From: an uncultured Veillonella sp.
GTDB taxonomy: Bacteria; Bacillota; Negativicutes; Veillonellales; Veillonellaceae
Length of the DNA stretch: 16,894 nt
NCBI RefSeq assembly: GCF_938010505.1
Contig: NZ_CALLVP010000062.1
Coordinates: forward strand, 1 to 16,894
Direction: 5' to 3'
Position 1 is the first letter of the stretch; every line of letters starts with the position of its first letter. Shown piece after piece: positions 1 through 6,713 of this stretch. A program made the position numbers and the translations under genes. The notes beneath the pieces are model-generated. The model saw only the letters and a program-made list of their open reading frames with translations, was not told the origin of the DNA and did no database searches.

Positions 1-8
1 AAGATAAA

Positions 9-41
9 AGCTATCAGCTGTGAGCTGTCAGCTACAAGCTA
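9..41. repeat. Heptamer tandem repeat array (AGCTNNN)
   Basis: Four full and one partial 7-bp units begin with AGCT: AGCTATC, AGCTGTG, AGCTGTC, AGCTACA, then AGCTA. The AGCT core is constant and the last three bases vary. It lies at the edge of a non-coding stretch, so the array may continue to the left of the window. No function is assigned. Confidence 0.6.
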
Positions 42-259
42 AATATTCTTTTACGGTTTGAATCATCTTGGCATGCGAGTATCTGTTTCGGCTTCGTCGG
101 TCACCGGGCGAATAATAATAAGTGGCGCTGAATTGGTAAGAAAGGAGCCGGCTTGATTTGTCCCCAAATTTGCCTTCTAAAGAAGGGGAGTTTCTAAATA
201 GGAAAGTACCGGTTGATCTGATCCATTACCGATGGTATTTCTGAATTTGCGAAAAATTA

Positions 260-288
260 TTGACACAACCAGTTCTGACGGTAAGAAT
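260..288 (+). promoter_or_regulatory. Candidate sigma-70 type promoter
   Basis: A perfect -35 box TTGACA (260-265) is followed after 16-17 bp by a weak -10 box, TAAGAA or AAGAAT (282-288). The predicted start near 295 lies only about 45 bp before the terminator hairpin at 338-382, so any product would be a short RNA of roughly 90 nt. The -10 box is poor, so this is tentative. Confidence 0.35.
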
Positions 289-311
289 AATTCACTTACA
301 CCTGGGGGATG

Positions 312-327
312 CTTGCATATATGCAAG
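312..327. repeat. 16-bp perfect palindrome
   Basis: CTTGCATATATGCAAG is identical to its reverse complement. It lies between the candidate promoter and the terminator. It could be a dimeric regulator site, or a hairpin within the putative short transcript. Confidence 0.5.
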
Positions 328-337
328 GTATAAAAAT

Positions 338-382
338 AAAAACGTTTCTTCCTGATTGTATATCCGGGAAGGAACGCTTTTT
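338..382. terminator. Bidirectional intrinsic terminator
   Basis: A 15-bp stem is formed by 338-352 and 367-381. It pairs fully apart from two mismatches that become G-U wobbles in one RNA strand, and it has a 14-nt loop. On the plus strand the stem ends in TTTTT. On the minus strand it ends in a long T-rich tract (TTTTTATTTTTAT as read on that strand), so it can stop transcripts from either side. It could end the minus-strand regulator transcript about 300 bp downstream of that gene's stop codon, and also a short plus-strand RNA. Confidence 0.75.
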
Positions 383-677
383 GTGTTGTGAGGATATATT
401 TTTGACGCTTTGGGTTTTGCGGGGGTGATTCTGTTTGAGGAAAGCTTATTGCCCGTGATTCTTCTATGATTACCTTCAGGTAGCACTATGTGAAGATTAT
501 GGTATAGAAAACCGAGACCCGCTTGGTTGGGGCGGAAGATAAATAATTGTACTGATAAAGTAAATGTATGAATACATAGGAAATGGATGTGGAAGTGCTA
601 TGTGTGTTTACGCCTGCCGGTTTGGATGAGATAAGCTGGTAACGCTGTTATTTGCCAAGAAAAATACGATGCGGGAG

Positions 678-1052
678 CTACTGTGTTTTTTCGCTCAGTA
701 CAGCTTGGATGATTTGAGACAGCATGTCCTGTTTTTTCTCTGAGAGAGTATATTCCGTTCCATTGAAGAGAAATGTGCTGCTCAGGATAGATCTCAGATC
801 CGGTAGTTCTTTTGTGTTGTACGTACTTCTATCTTCCTGCAGGATATAATTCCGGGGCTTTCCTATCTGAGACAGTTCGTCAGTGGAAAGGTGCAGACCA
901 CTGCAGATTTTTACTATATTGTACATAGATCCGCCATCTACATTCTTCAGAATGGAATATAGAGTTCCATATGGCATATTGATCTTTGCGGCGAAATCTT
1001 TCAGTGTCCATCGTTGGAGGATCAGCTTTTTCAAATATTCCTCTTTTGTCAT
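678..1052 (-). CDS. CI-like XRE-family HTH transcriptional regulator
   Basis: The 124-aa product begins MTKEEYLKKLILQR. I chose the ATG at 1052-1050 because a strong Shine-Dalgarno (AAGGAGG, minus strand, 1064-1058) lies five bases before it; the longer frame starting at 1100 would run through the promoter. Residues about 1-60 form an XRE/Cro-CI helix-turn-helix: 'TLKDFAAKINMPYGTLYSIL' is the helix-turn-helix core and 'MYNIVKICSGLHLSTDEL' the following helices. The C-terminal half has the pattern '...FNGTEYTLSEKKQDMLSQIIQAVL', seen in many small Firmicute phage-type repressors. There is no LexA/CI-type protease domain, so it would not be cleaved like lambda CI. It is divergent from the Cro-like gene at 1190 and shares an operator-like motif with it. 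It probably represses itself and/or that gene. The family call is firm; the targets are inferred. Confidence 0.85.
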   Translation of the reverse strand: MTKEEYLKKLILQRWTLKDFAAKINMPYGTLYSILKNVDGGSMYNIVKICSGLHLSTDELSQIGKPRNYILQEDRSTYNTKELPDLRSILSSTFLFNGTEYTLSEKKQDMLSQIIQAVLSEKTQ

Positions 1053-1057
1053 AATCG

Positions 1058-1064
1058 CCTCCTT
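1058..1064 (-). promoter_or_regulatory. Ribosome binding site fixing the CI-like gene start
   Basis: AAGGAGG on the minus strand lies five bases before the ATG at 1052. It decides the start in favour of the 124-aa product over the 140-aa frame that begins at 1100. Confidence 0.8.
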
Positions 1065-1071
1065 ACTGTTG

Positions 1072-1100
1072 ATTTTACATAAATAATATCGAAATTTCAA
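1072..1100 (-). promoter_or_regulatory. Promoter of the CI-like gene
   Basis: Read on the minus strand, TTGAAA (1100-1095) and TAAAAT (1077-1072) are separated by exactly 17 bp. The start of transcription would be near 1065, giving a very short leader that holds the Shine-Dalgarno. The -35 box lies inside an operator-like GAAATTTCAA motif (1091-1100), so bound regulator would block the polymerase. Confidence 0.65.
1091..1100. promoter_or_regulatory. Operator-like motif, copy 1
   Basis: GAAATTTCAA contains the palindrome GAAATTTC. The same ten bases recur at 1161-1170. This copy covers the -35 box of the minus-strand regulator gene. Confidence 0.5.
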
Positions 1101-1141
1101 TGAATCAGGAGTGGGATGTGGATTTTTTAGTAATAAAAAGT

Positions 1142-1155
1142 TATAATGATATAAT
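1142..1155 (+). promoter_or_regulatory. Candidate promoter region of the Cro-like gene
   Basis: Two consensus -10 boxes, TATAAT at 1142-1147 and 1150-1155, lie upstream of the GTG start at 1190. No good -35 box sits at the right distance (the nearest are TGGATT-like). The promoter may therefore be weak or need activation. The operator-like palindrome at 1159-1170 follows directly, where it would overlap the transcription start. Confidence 0.45.
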
Positions 1156-1158
1156 AAT

Positions 1159-1170
1159 TTGAAATTTCAA
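1159..1170. promoter_or_regulatory. Operator-like motif, copy 2 (12-bp palindrome)
   Basis: TTGAAATTTCAA is a perfect palindrome and contains the same GAAATTTCAA as the site at 1091-1100, about 70 bp away. It lies between the -10 boxes and the start codon of the Cro-like gene, a standard place for repression. Confidence 0.55.
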
Positions 1171-1189
1171 ATTAAAGGGAGAGAGGAAC

Positions 1190-1393
1190 GTGTATAAAAA
1201 TCTGATGGCAGAATTGGCAAAACAGGAGATGAGCCTTGAAGAACTGTCAAAAGAAATGGGGATCAAGCAGGAAATGCTGCTGTTGAAAATGGAAAACCGT
1301 CATGGAATTAATTTTAAGGAGGCTGTGAAGATTAAAATGATTCTAAAAACGGATATGCCGTTGGAGCAGCTTTTTTCTTGGGAGCCGATTTGA
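1190..1393 (+). CDS. Small Cro-like HTH regulator
   Basis: The product is 67 aa and begins (M)YKNLMAELAKQEMS. The GTG at 1190 is preceded by a purine-rich Shine-Dalgarno (AAAGGGAGAGAGG, 1174-1186). The 'MYKNLxAE' opening matches a common family of phage-type Cro-like proteins, which supports this start over the in-frame ATG five codons later. Residues 13-33 (MSLEELSKEMGIKQEMLLLKM) fit helix-turn-helix helices 2 and 3. 'FKEAVKIKMIL...PLEQLF' fits the last two helices of the single-domain fold. It is divergent from the CI-like gene with matching operator-like sites between them, as in a two-repressor switch. It reads toward TAA 1, 215 bp downstream, with no visible terminator between. The pair could be a prophage remnant or a dedicated regulator of the adhesin; the sequence alone does not decide. 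Confidence 0.75.
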   Translation: MYKNLMAELAKQEMSLEELSKEMGIKQEMLLLKMENRHGINFKEAVKIKMILKTDMPLEQLFSWEPI

Positions 1394-1608
1394 AATTTAG
1401 GATTATATGAAATAGCACTGAACCGGCAGATAGATATTCATCAGTGAAAAACTTTGTCTTTATATAAAGGCGGATAAATATGATGAGAAGTATAGAAGGA
1501 GGTGTAGGAGGTCTGTCGGGTATATAAATAAACTTTTTATATAGTTTGATATTCTTGGTGTAATTTGGTATGGCATTATGAATTTGATATATAGAGAGGA
1601 AGGGTTGT
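1394..1608 (+). other. 215-bp leader between the Cro-like gene and TAA 1
   Basis: This AT-rich gap contains a 12-bp palindrome CTTTATATAAAG (1458-1469) and a Shine-Dalgarno stretch (GAGAGGAAGGG, 1594-1604) before the ATG at 1609. I see no hairpin followed by a T tract, so read-through from the Cro-like promoter into TAA 1 is possible. Weak promoter-like pairs exist (for example TTGGTG at 1555-1560 with TATGAA at 1577-1582), but none is convincing. A purine-rich run at 1496-1512 resembles a ribosome binding site but has no start codon after it. Confidence 0.45.
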
Positions 1609-4600
1609 ATGAACAAAATTTACAAAGTTATTTGGAGCAAAGTAAAGAATAGTTATGTGGTGGTTCCGGAAATCACCGACAGCCGCGGGAAAAGCAGCGG
1701 CAGAAGAGGCATAGGTCTCCGTACTCTTTTGTGTGCCCTGGCACTAGTGGGGAGTGTAGCATTCCCGCTAAACGTTGCTCAAGCGGTAAATCCTGCCGGA
1801 ACAGGGGCAGGTGTAGCCTGGGGCCCTGGAACCGACAGTGGAACCGATCAGCACAATGTGGCGATTGGTGGTTACGCCAAGGCGCTTGGCACGGTCGCTT
1901 TGGCGTTAGGCGCACATAGTGAATCTTCAGGAGCGTATTCCACCGCCGTAGGTGGCGGATCACATGCTACCGCTAGAAATGCAGCAGCGATTGGCCCTTG
2001 GTCTGAAGCGAGAGCAGAAAATGCGGTTGCTGTTGGTGCGACTGCTAAGTCTTTAGCAGAATATGCTATGGCTGTCGGCGGGGATTCAATGGCTAGTGCT
2101 AAAAACGCACTTGCCTTAGGTGCCAAGGCTAATGCGTCAAAAAACGAATCGGTTGCTATCGGTGCACAAGCTGTATCTGCCGGAGAATATGCTGCTGCTA
2201 TCGGTGGTGGCGCAAATGCGGCTAAGAAGCATGCCATCGCTATCGGTAGTCTCTCTAAAGCTCAAAATGAGGCCTCCTTGGCGGTGGGAAATAATGCAGT
2301 AGCATCGAATGATTATGCTTATGCAATCGGCGGAAGTTCAAAGGCGTCAGGTAAGTGGTCTATCGCTATGGGTACGAATGCAGTGGCTAATAATGAGGCC
2401 GGCGTAGCGATTGGTACCTGGGCAGAATCTGCGGCTGGGCACGCTACAGCTATCGGCTATAACTCTCATGCAAAAGCAATAGGCTCAACGGCTCTCGGTA
2501 GACTTTCGAATGTTACCACAGTGGATGGTACTGCTATAGGGTCTTCGACTTCCGTTACCGGCCTAAATGGTACGGCGATAGGCAACAAGGCTAAGGTAAC
2601 GGCTAAGAATGGCTTGGCTATCGGTAATGAAGCAAAAGCAGAGAATGAAAATGCCGTGGCTATCGGTGCCGGAGCTGAAACTGCAGCAGCAGTTGCTACA
2701 GCATCTGAATGGATCAATGGCGAAGAACATAATTTTGCAGGCGCTAACCCCGGTTCTACGGTAAGTGTAGGCAAGGCAGGTGCAGAACGGACGATTACCA
2801 ATGTCGCGGCTGGTCGTCTTTCTGCTACCTCTACCGATGCCATCAACGGCAGCCAACTGTATGCGGTGACTAAGGAAATGGATAAAGGCGTAGTGTATGC
2901 AGGTGATGTAAAGGCTGCAGGAGCTGCGGATAATAAGTTTACTCAAAAATTAGGCGCGCAAACTAATGTTGTTGGCGGCGTAGCAGATGAATCTAAATTG
3001 AGCGATAACAATATCGGTGTAGTATCCAATGGAAGAAATACGCTGAATGTTAAACTGGCAAAAGAACTTAAAGGTTTGACCAGTGTAACGACCGGCGATA
3101 CGGTTATGAATACTGAAGGTGTGACTATCACCGGAGGTCCAAAAATCGTAAAAGTCGGTATTGATGCGGGCAATAAACAAATCACAAACGTTGCCAGCGG
3201 CGGAAATGTAATTACAAACGGTGCCAATATCGGCGATATCAACCGTATTGTCGAAGCAAAAGATAAATACGTGACTGGCGGTACCGCGAGTTACCAGGGA
3301 AACGGCGATGGCACAGCTGAATTGACAGTTAAAAACGGTTTAACTGCTAATGTGACAGGTCTCAAAAATAACTATGTTACAAGCGGCAGCGTTTCCAATG
3401 ACGGCAAGACTTTGACATTGGAACGGAATGATACAGGCAAAGTCAATGTTGATCTGAGCAATGTATTCACCGAAGTGGCAAAGGGAGACTATCGTCTGGT
3501 AGCAAATCCTGCAGCAGGAAGCCAGGGTAAATATAAACCTGACAGCAATGGCAACATGGTATTGACTGTAGCGAATGATAAAGGTGACACGAAACAGGTT
3601 ACGCTGACGGACATCGCTTCCAAAACGCAGCAGGATACCAATACAACAAACATCACAAATATCAACAATACCATTGCGAAAGGTTTGAACTTCGCTGGTG
3701 ATACCGGTGCAGACATCAACAAGCAATTGGGCGAGAAGTTATCCATCAAGGGCGGTGCTTCTGCGGACTTGACAGATAACAATATCGGTGTAATATCTGA
3801 TGGTGCTCAACTAAATGTTAAGCTTAAAAAAGATGTTAACCTAGGTCCTAACGGTAGCTTGACTATCAACGGAAAAACTTATGTCAATAAAGACGGTTTG
3901 AATGCGGGTGGTCAAAAAATTACTAACGTAGCACCTGGTACTGATGGAACGGATGCTGTCAATGTGGATCAATTAAATGCTGCTATTGGCGGTACATCCA
4001 AAGCGACAACCGTAAAAGCTAAGGATGCTAACGTAACCGTTACAGAAGGCGTTAACGCTGCTGGTGGTAAAGAATATACAGTTGGATTAGGTGATAAGGT
4101 TACTCTTGGTTCAGATGCTGATAAGAAAGTTGTTATAGATGGCACTACCGGTACGATTACGGCCGGAGATAAGGTGACTATTAACGGTGCAACAGGTGAT
4201 ATTAAGGCCGGAACAGTTAAAATAACCGGCGCAGGTACGGTAAACGAATTGACTAACCGTACATGGGATATCGATAACCCTACAGTTGTACATGGTCAAG
4301 CGGCAACAGAAGACCAATTGAAACATGTTAGTGACGGTGTAAAAAATAACAAAACCGATATTACAAACATCAATAACACCATTGCAAAAGGCTTGAACTT
4401 CAAGGGCGATGATACAACTGTTATCAATAAACAATTAGGCGAACAGTTAGATATCAAAGGTGGTGCTGATGCAAATAAATTGTCTGATGACAATATCGGC
4501 GTAGTATCTGCAAATGGTGCGCTTAATGTTAAATTGTCAAAAGAATTGAAAAATTTAACTAGCGTAACTACCGGTAATACTGTTATGAACACTGATGGTT

Positions 4601-6693
4601 TGACTATCAATGGCGGTCCTAAGATTGTTAAGGACGGTATCGATGCAGGTAATAAGAAGATTACTAATGTAGCAGCCGGTACTGATAACACGGATGCAGT
4701 TAACTTTGGTCAATTGAAAGACGTTGTTGCAGCAGGTAAAACTATCCTTAAAGACGGTAAAAATACAACCGTTGAAGGCGATGGTTCCGCTAATAATCCA
4801 TACAAAGTTAACGTAAATGACGATTTGGTGCTTGGTAAGAAGGGTGCTGACGGCAAAGACGGCTCCATCGGAGTTAACGGTAAAGACGGCTCCGCTGTTG
4901 TTATCAATGGTAAAGACGGCTCTATCGGCTTGAATGGTAAAGATGGTGCTAACGGCATCTCCATTAAAGGTGGCGACGGTAAACCTGGCGTTGACGGTAC
5001 AAACATCACTCGTCTCGTTATCGAAGAAAAGAACGGCGAAAAACATGATGTTGCAACATTGGATGATGGCATGAAATATGGCGGTGATACAGGTGCTGTT
5101 ATTAAGAAAAAACTTAATGAACAAGTTAATGTAGTCGGTGGCATTACTGATGTAAATAAATTGACTACTGATGACAATATCGGTGTTGTATCCGATGGTG
5201 CTAACAACTTGAAAGTTCGTCTTGCTAAGGACTTGAAAGGCTTGAACAGTGTAACTACTGGTAATACTGTTATGAACAGTGATGGCTTGACTATCAATGA
5301 CGGTCCCAAGATTGTTAAGGACGGTATCGATGCCGGCGGTAAGAAGATTACTAATGTCGCTGAAGGTACCGATGGCACTGATGCAGTAAATGTTAACCAA
5401 TTGAGTAAAGCGGTAGCTGGTGCTACAACTAAACTAGAGAATGGCAAAAATACAACAGTGACCTCCACAACTAATAATGATGGATCTAAGACATATAAAG
5501 TAAATCTCAATGATGATATTACTCTTGGAACAGATCCTGATAAGCAAATCTCCATTAAAGGTTCTGAAGGCACAATCCAAGCAGGTAAAGTAACTGTTAA
5601 CGGTACAGGCGGTACAGTGAATAACTTGACTAATAAGACTTGGGATCCTGCTCATATCACTAGTGGACAAGCGGCAACCGAAGATCAATTGAAATTGGTT
5701 TCCAACGAAGCTGGTAAACATTCTTCTGTATCGGAAGGTAGCAATATTAGCGTAACTAAAGGAACAAATGCAAATGGTGGTGTAGACTACAAAGTATCTG
5801 TAATCGATACACCGACATTTAAATCGGTAACAACTGGTAACACTGTGATGAACAATAGTGGCTTGACAATTAAGAACGGTCCTAGCATCACAGAAACCGG
5901 TATCGATGCAGGTAATAAGAAGATTACTAATGTTGCAGCAGGTACAGCTGATACGGATGCCGTTAACGTTAGCCAATTGAAACAAATTGGCGGCAATATC
6001 AAGAACATTGATAGCCGTGTGAACAGAGTTGGCGCAGGTGCAGCGGCATTGGCAGCACTTCATCCTCTAGACTTCGATCCTGATGATAAATGGGATATCG
6101 CTGCAGGCTATGGTAACTATAAAGACGCTCACGCAGCTTCAATCGGTGCATTCTACCGTCCAAACGAAGATACTCTATTTAGTGTAGGTGGTTCCTTCGG
6201 CGGTGGCGAAAACATGTTGAATGCTGGCGTTAGCTTGAAACTTGGTCAAGGCAATCACGTATCTACTTCCAGAGTAGCTATGGCGAAAGAACTTAAGGAT
6301 CTTCGTGCGGAACTTGAAAATATGAAGGGCGCACTCATGAAAGTATCCGAAGGTAAACAGCTTAACTCCTTGGATTTGGATAAGATGCAATTCTTCCCAG
6401 ATGTGCCTGAAAACCACTGGGCATATGACTATGTGGCAACATTGGCAGGTAATGGCATCATCGTTGGCTACCCAGATGGTAAGTTTGGCGGAGACCGCAT
6501 GATGACTCGTTATGAAATGGCTGCTTTGATTTACAGAGCTATTCAAAACGGTGCTGTTGCCGATGAACAAATGGCTAGAGCTCTTAAAGAATTCCAACCA
6601 GAACTTGAACGTATCAGAGTGGATACTATTTCTAAACATAAAGATGGTACTCCTGATATTCAACGTGTTCGCGTTATCAAAGGTCGCGGTTAA
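1609..6693 (+). CDS. Trimeric autotransporter adhesin (TAA 1) with C-terminal SLH domain
   Basis: 1694 aa. Residues 1-59 form an ESPR extended signal peptide (MNKIYKVIWSKVKNSYVVV..., hydrophobic core, cleavage after AQA). Residues about 83-360 are some twenty 14-residue YadA-type head repeats (AIG..A.A pattern). A neck follows at about 384-420 (VSVGKAGAERTITNVAAG...). The stalk, about 420-1465, alternates coiled coil with repeated 'SVTTG.TVMN..GLTI..GP' modules (near residues 491, 984, 1214 and 1407) and one GKDG-rich segment (about 1076-1132). TNITNIN segments near 675 and 913 fit right-handed coiled coils with Asn in the core. The YadA-type anchor is at about 1464-1548. It is followed by a coiled coil (1553-1585), one SLH domain (1595-1648: FPDVPENHWAYDYV...GYPDGKFGG...TRYEMAAL) and a charged tail. 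The anchor would form a trimeric outer-membrane barrel, with the SLH domain in the periplasm. It is probably cotranscribed with 6714-7427. The adhesion target is unknown. Confidence 0.93.
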   Translation: MNKIYKVIWSKVKNSYVVVPEITDSRGKSSGRRGIGLRTLLCALALVGSVAFPLNVAQAVNPAGTGAGVAWGPGTDSGTDQHNVAIGGYAKALGTVALALGAHSESSGAYSTAVGGGSHATARNAAAIGPWSEARAENAVAVGATAKSLAEYAMAVGGDSMASAKNALALGAKANASKNESVAIGAQAVSAGEYAAAIGGGANAAKKHAIAIGSLSKAQNEASLAVGNNAVASNDYAYAIGGSSKASGKWSIAMGTNAVANNEAGVAIGTWAESAAGHATAIGYNSHAKAIGSTALGRLSNVTTVDGTAIGSSTSVTGLNGTAIGNKAKVTAKNGLAIGNEAKAENENAVAIGAGAETAAAVATASEWINGEEHNFAGANPGSTVSVGKAGAERTITNVAAGRLSATSTDAINGSQLYAVTKEMDKGVVYAGDVKAAGAADNKFTQKLGAQTNVVGGVADESKLSDNNIGVVSNGRNTLNVKLAKELKGLTSVTTGDTVMNTEGVTITGGPKIVKVGIDAGNKQITNVASGGNVITNGANIGDINRIVEAKDKYVTGGTASYQGNGDGTAELTVKNGLTANVTGLKNNYVTSGSVSNDGKTLTLERNDTGKVNVDLSNVFTEVAKGDYRLVANPAAGSQGKYKPDSNGNMVLTVANDKGDTKQVTLTDIASKTQQDTNTTNITNINNTIAKGLNFAGDTGADINKQLGEKLSIKGGASADLTDNNIGVISDGAQLNVKLKKDVNLGPNGSLTINGKTYVNKDGLNAGGQKITNVAPGTDGTDAVNVDQLNAAIGGTSKATTVKAKDANVTVTEGVNAAGGKEYTVGLGDKVTLGSDADKKVVIDGTTGTITAGDKVTINGATGDIKAGTVKITGAGTVNELTNRTWDIDNPTVVHGQAATEDQLKHVSDGVKNNKTDITNINNTIAKGLNFKGDDTTVINKQLGEQLDIKGGADANKLSDDNIGVVSANGALNVKLSKELKNLTSVTTGNTVMNTDGLTINGGPKIVKDGIDAGNKKITNVAAGTDNTDAVNFGQLKDVVAAGKTILKDGKNTTVEGDGSANNPYKVNVNDDLVLGKKGADGKDGSIGVNGKDGSAVVINGKDGSIGLNGKDGANGISIKGGDGKPGVDGTNITRLVIEEKNGEKHDVATLDDGMKYGGDTGAVIKKKLNEQVNVVGGITDVNKLTTDDNIGVVSDGANNLKVRLAKDLKGLNSVTTGNTVMNSDGLTINDGPKIVKDGIDAGGKKITNVAEGTDGTDAVNVNQLSKAVAGATTKLENGKNTTVTSTTNNDGSKTYKVNLNDDITLGTDPDKQISIKGSEGTIQAGKVTVNGTGGTVNNLTNKTWDPAHITSGQAATEDQLKLVSNEAGKHSSVSEGSNISVTKGTNANGGVDYKVSVIDTPTFKSVTTGNTVMNNSGLTIKNGPSITETGIDAGNKKITNVAAGTADTDAVNVSQLKQIGGNIKNIDSRVNRVGAGAAALAALHPLDFDPDDKWDIAAGYGNYKDAHAASIGAFYRPNEDTLFSVGGSFGGGENMLNAGVSLKLGQGNHVSTSRVAMAKELKDLRAELENMKGALMKVSEGKQLNSLDLDKMQFFPDVPENHWAYDYVATLAGNGIIVGYPDGKFGGDRMMTRYEMAALIYRAIQNGAVADEQMARALKEFQPELERIRVDTISKHKDGTPDIQRVRVIKGRG

Positions 6694-6713
6694 TCGAAGC
6701 GAAAGGCTTTCAT

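Larger units (their letters stand above)
1..677. other. Gene-poor stretch upstream of the regulator pair
   Basis: I see no convincing protein gene here. The only longer open frame, on the minus strand at 292-486, runs straight through a strong terminator hairpin and has no family resemblance. The stretch holds the heptamer array at 9-41, a small inverted repeat (CCTTC/GAAGG, 173-186), a promoter-like pair at 260-288, a 16-bp palindrome at 312-327, a bidirectional terminator at 338-382 and a short palindrome (ATGTAT-GA-ATACAT) at 564-577. Positions 390-560 and 580-677 show nothing I can name. The left part may be the downstream flank of a gene outside the window. Confidence 0.5.

Noticed and set aside
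292..486. 64-aa minus-strand open frame
   Set aside because: It crosses the strong bidirectional terminator at 338-382, has no good ribosome binding site and no recognisable motif.
883..1086. 67-aa plus-strand open frame inside the CI-like gene region
   Set aside because: It is antisense to a clear HTH gene with a strong ribosome binding site, and its product has no family features.
1490..1530. Small gene after the purine-rich run at 1496-1512
   Set aside because: The run looks like a ribosome binding site, but no start codon with an open frame follows at a suitable distance.
1332..1616. 94-aa minus-strand open frame before TAA 1
   Set aside because: It overlaps the end of the Cro-like gene and the TAA 1 start codon, is hydrophobic/Pro-rich without pattern, and lacks a start signal.
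4555..5573. Long open frames of 281-287 aa on the minus strand within TAA 1, and many similar ones under TAA 2 and TAA 3
   Set aside because: They lie opposite repetitive adhesin coding sequence, whose biased codons (GGT, AAT, GAT, ACT) leave few stops on the other strand. None has a ribosome binding site or family resemblance.
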